Origin: Cinclus cinclus
Lineage: Eukaryota; Chordata; Aves; Passeriformes; Cinclidae
Assembly (NCBI RefSeq): GCF_963662255.1
Contig: NC_085059.1
Span: forward strand, 11,379,234-11,443,233
Direction: 5' to 3'
DNA: 64,000 bases
In this document: positions 10,638 through 21,345 of the stretch, piece after piece
Layout: every line of letters begins with the position of its first letter
Numbering within the stretch: the stretch's first letter is position 1
Notes under the pieces: model-generated
What the model was told of the DNA's origin: nothing
What the model saw: only the letters and a program-made list of their open reading frames with translations
The model's database searches: none
Translations under genes and position numbers: made by a program

Positions 10638-13600
10638 CTCAGTAATTTCAGCTCATCACATAATCCCTTATGCTCATTATGTCTGCAGTGTGAGAAGAAA
10701 AAAAATAGGACAAAATTGCTGCTTTATAATAATCTGACAGCTGCTCACCTGACAAGCTACAGTGGTGGAGAGCCTTGTTGGAGCTTTATATTCAAACAAG
10801 GAAGTATTAAATATTATAAATGTTGCTTGCTTGTCATTCATGTGAAAGCAGAAGGGTCTAGGCTAACCCTCAGAGAGGAGAAAATGGAGAATGAATAGAT
10901 CATCTCAGCTGCAGAAAATGTCCTGCCAGTGATCATGGATTTATGAATTCTTACGGATGCACTTCTCCACACAGAGCTGAATTGTCTAGTCATTTTAAAG
11001 ATAAATATTGCAGATGGGTGAATAATTTACTTGTACAAATGTTCACTGAAAACAAATTAACTGGCTTGTGTGTACAGGTAATGTGAAATCGTAATAGTTA
11101 TTTTACTGAATGTTTGAGAAGGCAGTTTCTAGAATTCATCCAGCCCATCTCAGCAAGCATCTAAGCTACTAAAATCTTCAAAAAAAGCTTTAGAATCTTG
11201 TCCAATGTTAACTTCTAGGTTCCAGAGGGGATGTTAATTAGATTACCACAGTGTGCATACAGAATACTGCAGCTAGGACAGCTGGCAGTGATCTTTCCAG
11301 AAGTAAACACATTGCTGTATTTCACAGAAATATCAGCACCAACACATATTTAAAGTCAGACTGGAATAGAGGGGAGTTTAAAATACAGGCATGAGAGGTG
11401 TTCTCAGCTTGGTCAGGAATTGCTCACACTGTGCCACCACCACCAAGAGAAGATGCTGTGCTGAATCCAAAGGCATTTATCACCCACCAGATTAAGTCTA
11501 TAAAATGGGGATTATGGGCAGTCCATTTGCAGCACAACACAGATATAAAAGTATAGTAAGTTTCTGAGATAATGAGGCAGCAGGACATAAAAACTCCTGC
11601 ACACAAAGCCAGCCTGTGCTCTCAGAACCAAGAATTCATTTAGAAGCATACCTTCCCTGCAAGCCTCTTCATAACTATCCATGCTGTTTCCTCTATCTCA
11701 TTTAAGAGTATTCCCAGAAGCTGGAGTGAAAATTACAATTATCTCCTAGGCTGGCGAGATGTTTTCACTCTAAAATCCTTTTGCCTTCCTCACGGCAGTT
11801 CAGTCCTAGTCCCCGTTTAGGATAGAGGGACCAAGCACAGCTTCCCAAACACAACTTCAGCATAGCTTTGAGCCTGTTGATTTTCCTTATGGCCTTAGGG
11901 GACACCGACTTACATAAATCTACAAATAATAATTTGTTCCTCTCAATTCAGCTCAAAAAAGAAGCAAAACACACCAAGGAAGGAGAACCTTACCCAAAAT
12001 GTTTCTTGATCAATTTGATGAAAAGAAAATGGATCATATCACTAAAAAAATCCTGCCTTCAAGAGGAAGTCTCATCCATCTGCTTCCAAATAATATCACC
12101 AGTTATTAGCTGGAAATGTCCCGTCTTATTTTTTCCAGCTTCCCTTTCTATTTCTTTCCTCTTGCTCTTTGAATTTGACTTTGCCATGTTCTGAGGAGGA
12201 AAGCCCTTAATCATACATAGCCTTTGCTAAAGGAATATTTCTGAGGCAGACCTGTGTAAATACACAGTATCTCAATTACCCTCCAATAGCTGTAGCATTC
12301 TTGGTTTGAAATGTTGCCCTCTGATGGCCTTCACCCTCCCATCTATCACAGTGACCATTCAAAGGCCCACAATACACTAATAACAGGAAAGACATTTTGG
12401 GAGCACAGACAAGCTGCCTGTGATATACACCAATTGCTGAACGGAAATATTTTATTTTTCACAGCAGCCAATATATGAGACACAGCTACAAGGATTTAAA
12501 TATGATACTCAAGCTCATTAGTAAAGCAAGCACGGATAACAAGGATTTACTGAATGTTACTGTCTGACTTGGCCAGCTCTCCCAAAGGGATCATTCAGAT
12601 GCTAAGAAAGTTTTTTGTCTGCATTTTTGAGGGAATTTAGTCTGCTTTCAGGAGTACCTGCATATTCCACAGAAAAACTTAGAGATATTTGAATTTTGCT
12701 TGGCCCAAACTCAGACAAGTAGCACTTTTGTGGGAAGGATCTGTAAAAAGTTGGCTTGTAAGTACTTTGCACCTCCTGCAGCCAGCCTGATGGTCCCTGG
12801 CCGTGTCCATAGGTGGGAGCAGCCCCAGGGCACAGACTGGGATCACAGCTTCAGGCAAAAACACTGCTTTTGCTGAGCACAGGGGTCACCCAAAAAGCAG
12901 TTGTTGCCAAAACACACATGGTCAGCCAACAGTTCTGGATACCTTCCTTACAGAAATCAAAAAAAGCGCCCTGTTTTGCCACACTCTGCTGACCATCACC
13001 ACATCACTGACTTCAGTTGCTGCTGTGTTGCAGTGGTTCACACCTTGGGTTATTTTTACACGAATATACACCCTGAAGGTGGCATCACCTGGACTTTGAC
13101 AACTAACCAGTGAGATACAAGCATATAAGCACAGATTTTCTCTATTTCTTTAAGTCCAAAATTACTGAGATATGCAAGGTCCTTTTGAATCACATTTTTA
13201 TCCTGACCCTTCTTACCCTACATTAATGTAATGTTCAAATTACAAGGCACATAAAAGTCACTTCTGATACTTCATTAATGGGTCTACAGCCTACAGAAGG
13301 CCCAAATTTTACTCCCCTCAAGTTCTGAACAGGTGATAAGTAAATTTATGTGCTTGAACTGCAATGTGCTCCTCATTGCCTTTTATCTGTCTTTGCTGCT
13401 CTGTTCAGGAAAGGTTGATCTTAGAGAAGTGTTTACTTCAGCTTAATTCATTAATGTTTATGAAGTGCTGTCAAAATACAAAGTGTTGTATGTTTAGTGA
13501 GGGTGACTTTAACATTACTGTGGTGTCAACTAATACATAAATAATCATGGGACAAAGTAGTGTTGAATAACTGTCATTGTGGCTCTCTATTGCCTCTACT

Positions 13601-14674
13601 TAGAGCTCATTTTTGTCCTTTGATTATACCACAGAGCTTTGTTTGCCTGTGTACAAGTGAAGCATGATCCACCCGGGTTCTTTGTATCTTCTTCAGTCTG
13701 TCTAAAATTAACAGGTTTTCAAGGGTTTAAAGGTCAATTCAAGTCCTTTTGAACACAAGAGTTTAATTCATGGCTTGGACAGCAAGGTTTGCTGGAGCTC
13801 TATGTGATTTTCTTAAACCAGTGAATACACCTAAAGAGCAAAAATGCTTTTGGGCACACATGCTCTTCTTTAGGTCAGAAACTTTGCATTGTGCAGAGCC
13901 TCAGAGCACAGCTTCAGCTGTAACACTAGTGCATTTGTACTGGGTAAACCTTGAACAGAAGCAATTTTATTTCTGAAAAGCAGCCCTTTTTTTCTCAGAA
14001 TGATATTTAAAAGGGAGCAGATTTCTTTATGCCTCTGTTAGGTCAGCAAGGGCACATCTTCATGGTGCCATGGAAGGTGGTACAGAGGTGTCAGAAATAG
14101 CATTGAACCAAGGTGGTAAGGGCAGCTCAACACCACACAAACACCAGCCTGGTCCTGAATGATGCATCCATGTCAGTGCACTGGTAAAGCCAGCCTAGCT
14201 TTTTATTTGATTCTTCTGCTTACAATTATAAAATGATCTTGTCCTTTTAGGATAGCCATATCTTAATTTTGATAGTAAGTATGGATGGGGCAGTGTCAGC
14301 AAGCTTTGCTTTGGACCAGTGGCACATCCTGGTGTGGGATGGAGCACATGTCCATGCAGACACTGCTGTGGTCCTACCTATAGGATAAAAAAGTGTCATC
14401 CTCTCATAGCATACATCCTCATTTGGGGGTTTCTCTCATCACTACAAACACTGGAAGATGCACCAATCATTTGTTCATTGGTTACAGGGATCATAACTAA
14501 TTTGCACTCCTTTTAAGCTCCATTTCAAAGTAAATGTCTCTTCTATTGGAGTCACTTGGGAAAAAATCAGTTTTCTGCCTAAACAAGACTTCACAACAAT
14601 CAGGTTAATAGGAGCATTAGAACATTTCCTAATTATAACTACAAACATATGCAGGCTTCCTAGTGATGAGCACT
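10638..14674. other. Unique non-coding DNA, about 4 kb
   Basis: No gene, RNA or repeat family recognised. The longest open frame is 108 codons (11868-12194, plus) with no family resemblance. Two overlapping frames at 12803-13113 are also unrecognised. AT-rich throughout with no CpG island. Confidence 0.45.
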
Positions 14675-14813
14675 CATCCCATCCCATCCCATCCCATCCC
14701 ATCCCATCCCATCCCATCCCATCCCATCCCATCCCATCCCATCCCATCCCATCCCATCCCATCCCATCCCATCCCATTCCATCCCATCCCATCCCATCCC
14801 ATGCCATCCCATC
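14675..14813. repeat. (ATCCC)n pentamer microsatellite
   Basis: About 28 tandem copies of ATCCC (complement GGGAT), interrupted by single changes near 14776 (ATTCC) and 14803 (ATGCC). The unit length is not a multiple of three, so all three frames repeat. The GWDGM-rich 110-codon minus frame and the HPIPS-rich 84-codon plus frame are artefacts of this array. Confidence 0.98.
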
Positions 14814-16055
14814 ATGTTAAATCACCTCGGGGCTGCCTGGTAAGTAAGCACAAGGCTAGCAGGATGGCAGCAGCCCTCAGCCTGCCCTATACTAGGTGCA
14901 TCATTAGCAGTGGCTAACACAGGGTTCTGGTCCTCAGGCAGATGAAGTACAGACCTAACACGGATGGGCAGTGATGAGGTGCCCCTGGTCAGATTCAGAT
15001 ATGGGATGTCACTCCCACACAAAGTTCTTTCCTTGTTGCATTTAATATCCTGACACCAGTCCCAGGGCAGCCCCTTGTCATGCTTTTCTAGCCTCAGGCT
15101 ATGGCAATGAGCTTACAGTGAGTGCAAGGGAGAGAGACCAGCCTAGAAAAGAAGAGCACCTGCTAGCATCAAGGCCAGCAAGGAAATAGCACAGAGCCCT
15201 GAGTCTCAAATCTATAAACTAAAAAAAAAGAAATAAAATTTATAATAAAGGCGCTTGAATTGATCTGAGTCATTCAGCACCAACCAAACACTCAAGTAAG
15301 TGAAAAAATAAACCCTGTAACACGATCATAAAACTGCACTCACAATAAAAGCACAGGCAAACGTACCCCAGCACTCTTCCAATACCCACATAGGAAGGTC
15401 TTCAGTGAGAAGAAATATAATTATTTCACTCCCCAGGTTTATTTCAGAATTTGCTTAACCTGCTAGACTGGCACTGCCACAGTTGCAGATATCACTGCCC
15501 TGCCCAGTGTGTGGCTGCATCTATCTGAAAAATTCCACTGTCAGTTTTCCTGTGCTTAGCAAGAAGTTTTGAACCCAAAATGCATATGCCCTTTAAGGTA
15601 TGTAAGGTATTGCAGTGGGTCTAATGCTTGCCAAATGCCCCTGCACCCACTAGAATTATTTACGTATTTTCTGCTGTGAGATAAGACATAGGAGGAGAGC
15701 AAAGCGGGCCCAAACTTTAAAGAGTATAAAGAATATTCTTTTAATACTAACATAATTAAAAGAAAAATAATAAGAAATCAGAATAAACCTTCAGAACACT
15801 TCTCCTCCCCATGCCCTCTTTTCTTTCCCACTGACAATGCAAAGAGGCAAAACCTGGGACTTTCGTCCAGTTTAAAAACTGACCTCTAAAAATAGTGTTT
15901 CTCTAGTTCACTTAAGGAGAGGAGTCTCTCCTGCCATGCCATGGAGACTTCTCCACAAGAAAGCAGTTCTCTCGTGGCTTCAATGTCACAGCGATCAGCT
16001 GCCTGGTAAAGGCAGTGTTAGAGTTCCTCCCATTCCTTTCAGCCTTCAATCTTAT
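14814..16055. other. Unique non-coding DNA
   Basis: No gene or repeat family recognised. An A-rich patch occurs near 15222-15245. The start of the 167-codon plus frame (15936) lies here but is open mainly because of the minisatellite that follows. Confidence 0.45.
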
Positions 16056-16298
16056 GTTGGCAAGATGTTAGCAGCCATGGCCCAGCCTGGCAGTGGAGCA
16101 GGAGTTAATGTTGGTAAGATGTCAGCAGCCATGGCCCAGCCTGGCAGTGGAGCAGGAGTTAATGTTGGTAAGATGTCAGCAGCCATGGCCCAGCCTGGCA
16201 GTGGAGCAGGATTTAATGTTGGTAAGATGTCAGCAGCCATGGCCCAGCCTGGCAGTGGAGCAGGATTTAATCTTGTTAAGATGTTAGCAGCCATGGCC
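16056..16298. repeat. 54-bp minisatellite, 4.5 copies
   Basis: Four full units (16056-16109, 16110-16163, 16164-16217, 16218-16271) and half a unit (16272-16298). Each has the core AAGATGTCAGCAGCCATGGC, CCAGCCTGGCAGTGGAGCAG and a TTAATGTTGG joint. Outer units carry GATGTTAGC and inner ones GATGTCAGC. Because 54 is a multiple of three, long open frames cross the array on both strands (15936-16439 plus, 16052-16381 minus, 16093-16287 plus), one with an 18-residue repeat VGKMSAAMAQPGSGAGVN. No splice sites, family match or conserved flanks support coding. Confidence 0.95.
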
Positions 16299-17121
16299 GG
16301 GGCTCTGCAGCCTCCCCTTCCTTGCCCGGCCACCACGCACTGGGAGAGGGGGGAACTTCCCTCTGCAAAGGCTGTAAACAAGAGAGTTTTACCCAGGCTT
16401 GCCCATCCTCAAAATGTGTTTCCACTGAGGCATATTTAACTCTTTAGGTGGTTTAACCGGGTGCCAACCTTCAAAACTTGGTTTTGTCAGGCACAGAGGA
16501 AGCTCTTAACAGCTCCTCTCAGAAAAATCACTTCCATGGTTTGCTCCTTCCCTCCTCACCAAAAATCAATTATACAAAACCAGCTCAGGTGTATATATTC
16601 TCATATCTTTCTGTAGGATTTGCCCACTTTTCTCTCATTAATACAAACTGAGATAAGTGATTAAAATTAATGTACCAGTTTCAGACTACCCCATATCCAT
16701 TAATCACATAATAGTCAAAAGTACCTTGAAAAATACCTATACTGCAGATCTTGAGTTGGGATTTTTAAAGTGCTATTAATAGTATATACTTATCAAAAAG
16801 TACCTAGCTAGCACATGTACTTGCACCTTCTTAAAGTTTAATAACTTCAATAACCTAGTTTCAATTCAGCTTTCAGAGCATTGAGAGAACCTCTCTTGTT
16901 GGAGCCCTTGCCTGAGGCTGTGCACTGGGGAGGAGTTGGCCAAGCATCAACATCAAAGATGTGCAACCAACTTAGTAGTGTGCTCCATATTTGAACAAAG
17001 TCCCCAAAGAAGTTCCCTTGGATTTTTTTCCTCAAAGAAAAAAATTGCAATTTCTCTGCTAAGAGCATGCCTTGCTGTAGACACTGGACTGTATAAGATT
17101 GTCCTGGTGTTAATCATCAAA
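16299..17121. other. Unique non-coding DNA
   Basis: No gene or repeat recognised. Opposed short frames at 16847-17068 (minus) and 16936-17127 (plus) look like chance. Confidence 0.45.
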
Positions 17122-17530
17122 TTTTAGTTTAGTTTGGAAGTGTCCTTAAAGCTCATCTCCTTCCACCCCTTGCCATGGGCAGGGACACCTTCCACTAGAC
17201 AAGGTTACTCCAAGTCATACTGAACTTGGCCTTGAACACTTCCAGGGATGGGGAGTCCAAAGCCTCTCTGAGCAACCTGTTCCAGGGCCTCACTGCCCTC
17301 ACAGTCAAGGATTCTTCCTAAGATCTAATCTAACCATGCTCTCTGGCAATGGGAAGACCCCTTGTCCCATCACTCCAGGCCCTTGCCTAAAGTCCTTCTC
17401 CTGCTCTTTCTTCTTCAGGTGCTGGAAGGGGCTCTAAGGCCTTACCAGAGCTTTCCCTTCTCCAGGCTAAGCAACCCCTACTCATAGTGCATGTGCCTCA
17501 GGACTGGGGATCCAGTCACCACCTCTGGAT
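17122..17530 (-). mobile_element. CR1 LINE 3' fragment, about 400 bp
   Basis: The plus strand follows the CR1 reverse complement: CTTGCCATGGGCAGGGACAC, CTTGGCCTTGAACACTTCCA, CAACCTGTTCCAGGGCCTCA, GGTGCTGGAAGGGGCTCTAA and TTCTCCAGGCTAAGCAACCC. A diverged stretch follows up to CCACCTCTGGAT near 17530. Similarity stops exactly where a possible LTR begins (17531). The terminal octamer repeat is eroded. Confidence 0.88.
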
Positions 17531-18252
17531 TGTAATAAATGCGATTCGTGCTGACTAAATTGTAACCATATTGGCAAAATTGCACTCGTATTAATAGAAA
17601 ACAATTGTTATTAAGCAAAGCAAGGAAATAGTCTGGAAAAAGCAGATGGACTCCCTCAGATGTTAGGTGGGAGTAGTAGAAGGTTGTAGGTTTGATAAGC
17701 CACATCTAGAAATAAAAATTTTGACCTTGGTCTTGGCCAAAGTGGGATGACTCCAAGCATGGAATTTGAAATTGCATAGCACCAAGCTTAGTGCGCCTGT
17801 GCTACCTGCAAGGTTATATAGTGGACATAGATAAAGACAAGAGCTTTCATTGGGTTTAAGACCCCCAAAAGGAAGAGAGACCACTATTAGTAGAGCATGT
17901 GAAACACAATATAGTGATGCAGATTTTAGGACTAGAAACTAGGAGGAGTTTTCCAGAAAATTCTGTATTAATATGTATTAGCATATAGTATACCAGTGAG
18001 ATTTTTCACTTGATTGTTTGATACATGAGGAAGGGCAGGGCCCTCCCCGTATCCCCAGTTGGTTATGCTGATGTTTTATATGAACCTTAATTATACTGAA
18101 TTACTCACGGCCAAATTTTGTATACTTTTAAATATGTGTATTTAATATATTTGATTGTATTCATTTATATACAATTGCTGCTATTAAAAAATTGCTGCTA
18201 AATTTATTCTTGTTGTTTGATAAATTGGACAGATAGAACAACATTTAAAACA
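17531..18252. mobile_element. Possible LTR insertion
   Basis: This 722 bp AT-rich block starts TGTAATAAATGCG and can be closed at TTTAAAACA (18252), which gives TG...CA ends. GGAT flanks both sides (17527-17530 and 18253-18256), compatible with a 4-bp target duplication. It starts at the point where CR1 similarity ends. Against this, CR1 does not resume afterwards, no poly(A) signal or primer-binding site is clear, and I do not recognise the family, so the borders and strand are uncertain. Confidence 0.28.
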
Positions 18253-21075
18253 GGATGAAGGATACTGCTTAATTATGTTGATCTTGCACTAAGCCAACTG
18301 GGCCACCAAACTACTCTGCTGACTACCAGCTCTTTAGGAGGCAGCTCTTTAGGCACAGGGGCTGCTTGGGTTCAGCTGATGGAGGTCCTGGATGATGTAT
18401 TCACCTGAGAGGAGGATGGGGCAGATGTCCCACGGTGATGGCACTACCTGTGCTTTTGTGCTCTGAACACAGCTTGAAGGAAATGGGAATTTAAGAAACA
18501 CCTTAGCATTGACTTAACCATGCTTCCACTTCATTGTCATTACAGAGACCAGTAACAATAATGCTGAAACAGCTGACTCCTGGTGTTTGGAGAAGCCAGA
18601 ACAGACTTTAGTGCAAGTATTTATGGGAATTTCTTCCCCAAACCTGACTCCTGAATGTCCAATAAATATTACATTTGGGGTCTAATCACTAGCTGCCTGC
18701 CTCTGTCCTGCAGACAAAAGGAGGCTCAGCCCAGGTTTTTAAATTGCAAATCCTACAGCCTGGGAAGGATGAAATCTCTCTTGCCTTTTTTGTTCGTTGG
18801 GGTTTGAGGATTTAGAGTTTTGGGGGGAGTTTTGGTGGGCTTTTTTAAAACTGAGCTGCAACTACGCAAGACAAAATTTGCAAAATCTGTTCACAGAGTC
18901 TGTGAATGTATTCTTGAAAGAAATAATAGATCAGAAAACATGGGGCAGCTTCTTGAACTGCTTCCAAGTAGGACAGGAAAAGTCATGATCAAAAGCAAGA
19001 TAACTGAAATACTCTGTACACCTCAGTTATTTCCTTCAACTCCTCCCTAAATCAAACCATTTGTTTCCCACATTTACTCACTGAGATACTTGAACTGATA
19101 GTAGGACCTTTAATTCCCAAGATAGTCTCTCTTGCTTACTCCTCAACTAAAAATCAGCCTGACTTGCCACAGAAATTGTTTGGTTGTATCAGGAAAACGA
19201 TGATGTCAGGAGCAGATGGGAAATAAACAGGAAGAGCAGACAAATTCTTTAAGAAACAAGGATTCTGTTTTCATGCAAATTCTGTTTAATAAGAAAAGTT
19301 GAGATCTGAACAGAAAACAGTGTATGCGAAGAGTTGCTCGAAACATAATTGGTTCTAAACATAATACTTCTTAATCTTTCCCAATAACTATAAACATTTC
19401 TTTAAATATTCTTTCCTCTTCTCTCTTGCAGTATTTCCCACTGACTTTAACAAAGTGCTGCATAATCACCTGTTTTGGAAGTTTTGCAAGCATTTGAACA
19501 ACAAACAGAAGTTACTTGGAGAATAAAAAAGTTCCTCATTACTGGCAGGTGTTTCTAAGAGCTTTTACAAAGTTTTATTTTGTAGTTTTTCAAGCTGACT
19601 CACATTCATATATAATACAGATATCTCTGATGCTGTTTTTAGTTGTTTTATACCTATGAATGTGCACATGCAAGGGGGATTGTATAAACACAAAATCACA
19701 TTTTGCTTCTCAGATAAGAAAAACTGAATATTTGAAAGGAAATTGCATTGGTATTACCTTTAAATGACAGTTCTCCTCATTTTTATGTTTTCTCAGACAT
19801 ACCAAAATAATAGCCTGAGAGATTAATTGTGAGGGGACTAGAAATCATTATACACCTTTTGGTCTTTGGAAACTAAGAACTAAATTACTGTAATTGGCAC
19901 ATTATTAACAGGAAAATTATGCTAAACAATGTCATGTTGCTGTCAGGAATCACATTTGGTAAGCTGTGAAGATGGGGCCCTTGGTGCAACATTTTCATTT
20001 TCTCATTTAGAAAGAACAATGATAATAGATGAGTGAAGCATGTACAAATTATACACCAAAGAACATTTGCATGGCTAAAAAAGGCTGTCTTGATACTGGA
20101 GTGATTAAGCCTGTAATTCATGCAGTACAGGTGTAAGGGGGAAGGGGAAGTGGGGAACACATTAACTTTATTTAGAGGCATATATAAAGTGAACTTCAGT
20201 CAAAAAGATTTGAATTTCAAGCAGATCTAGATTGTAATAGCATCTGATTATATTGCATTTATTATGCAGTGTTAGTATCAGGGTTTTTTCCTTGCATTAG
20301 ATGAGGTCTGAAGACGTAACAGTGACAACCTCTGTTGTTACCCATGTCTTTATTTTGGCTGCCACCTCCCCAAACCCTTTGCTTATTGACTCACTGTTTC
20401 TCCTGCAAAGCAGTGAACCCTGTGCAGCATGCCATGGACATGAGCCAAGCAGCCTATCTACAGAAACCTGACCACTTAGTCCAGATACCATGGTTTTTTT
20501 GGATGTTTTTCTTTATCAGCAATTTCTACGTCTTAAGAGTTGCCATTCTTCAAAGAATGACTTTACATATTGCCAGTTCTTATAAGCAAGGGAAGATAAT
20601 AGCAAAGCAGGGGGAAATTGGGTCATTCTAATGCCCTTATGAAAACCAACAGGGACAGTGCACTCAGTGACATGGGCTGCCTCTGTGAAACCAGGACATG
20701 GTATCCTCCTCTCCCTTTATACATAACTGTCTTCTCTTCCAGGAAACTCTGAAGCACGGAGAGTTCAAATAAGTTATTCAGTAACTCCAAAACTTGGCTG
20801 GCCTAAGGAGAAATTTGTTGGCTTAAATGAGATGTCATTAGGATTTGAGCAGTCCCTTGAGCAATGGCAGTTTCAGAAGTTCTCATTCTGTATCACAGTC
20901 TGTAGGCAAGACCCTTACACAATTGCCCTTTTTAACCCTTGTTAGTTATTTACAAAGATGAGCCATGAGAAATTTATGTAAGAATGTGCGGCTTGTAAGA
21001 TTGCAGCAGGGAAAGCTACAAACCAGGAGAAAGCATTGGAATAGAAAGACTGTTTCCATGGCTGTCACAGGGTTA
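18253..21075. other. Unique AT-rich non-coding DNA
   Basis: No recognisable gene or repeat. A strong splice-acceptor-like site at 19412-19431 is reported under findings. Frames such as 18797-18988 and 19885-20181 have no known motif. Confidence 0.45.
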
Positions 21076-21345
21076 TGGTCCCAGATGTTTGTCTAACCTA
21101 ATTTTGAATGCACTGCGTGGGGAGGGTGATGTCTTTTTTTAGCACTATTCCCACCATTTCTATCTTCAACATTAGAAAAGCTGTTCCTTAATGTCCAATC
21201 TGGCTCTCCTTCAGTATGAAGCTGTTTCCTCTTGACACAAGGGTAAAAAAATCATACCAGTCATTTCTGCAGCAGCCTTTTACATCCTTGGAGACACTTA
21301 TAATTTCTATCTTGGCTGTCTGCCCCTTGTTTTAAGCAATGCCAG
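21076..21345 (-). mobile_element. Old diverged CR1-like fragment
   Basis: The plus strand shows a degraded CR1 pattern: CCAGATGTTTGTCTAACCTA, TTTTGAATGCACTG, AGAAAAGCTGTTCCTTAATG, TCCAATCTGGCTCTCC, AGCTGTTTCCTCTTG and GCAGCCTTTTACATCCTTGG. This ordering resembles older CR1 subfamilies, whose 3' region reads TTGAAAACCTCC, TTCCTAATGTCCAACC and CCTTTTATGTACTTG. It is much more diverged than the other copies in the window. Confidence 0.6.

Noticed and set aside
14475..14917. Frames with GWDGM and HPIPS repeats
   Set aside because: They are produced by the ATCCC pentamer array, which gives periodic open frames on both strands.
16056..16298. Direct repeats considered as a CRISPR array
   Set aside because: Units are contiguous 54-bp copies with no variable spacers, no cas genes and a vertebrate context. 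It is a minisatellite.
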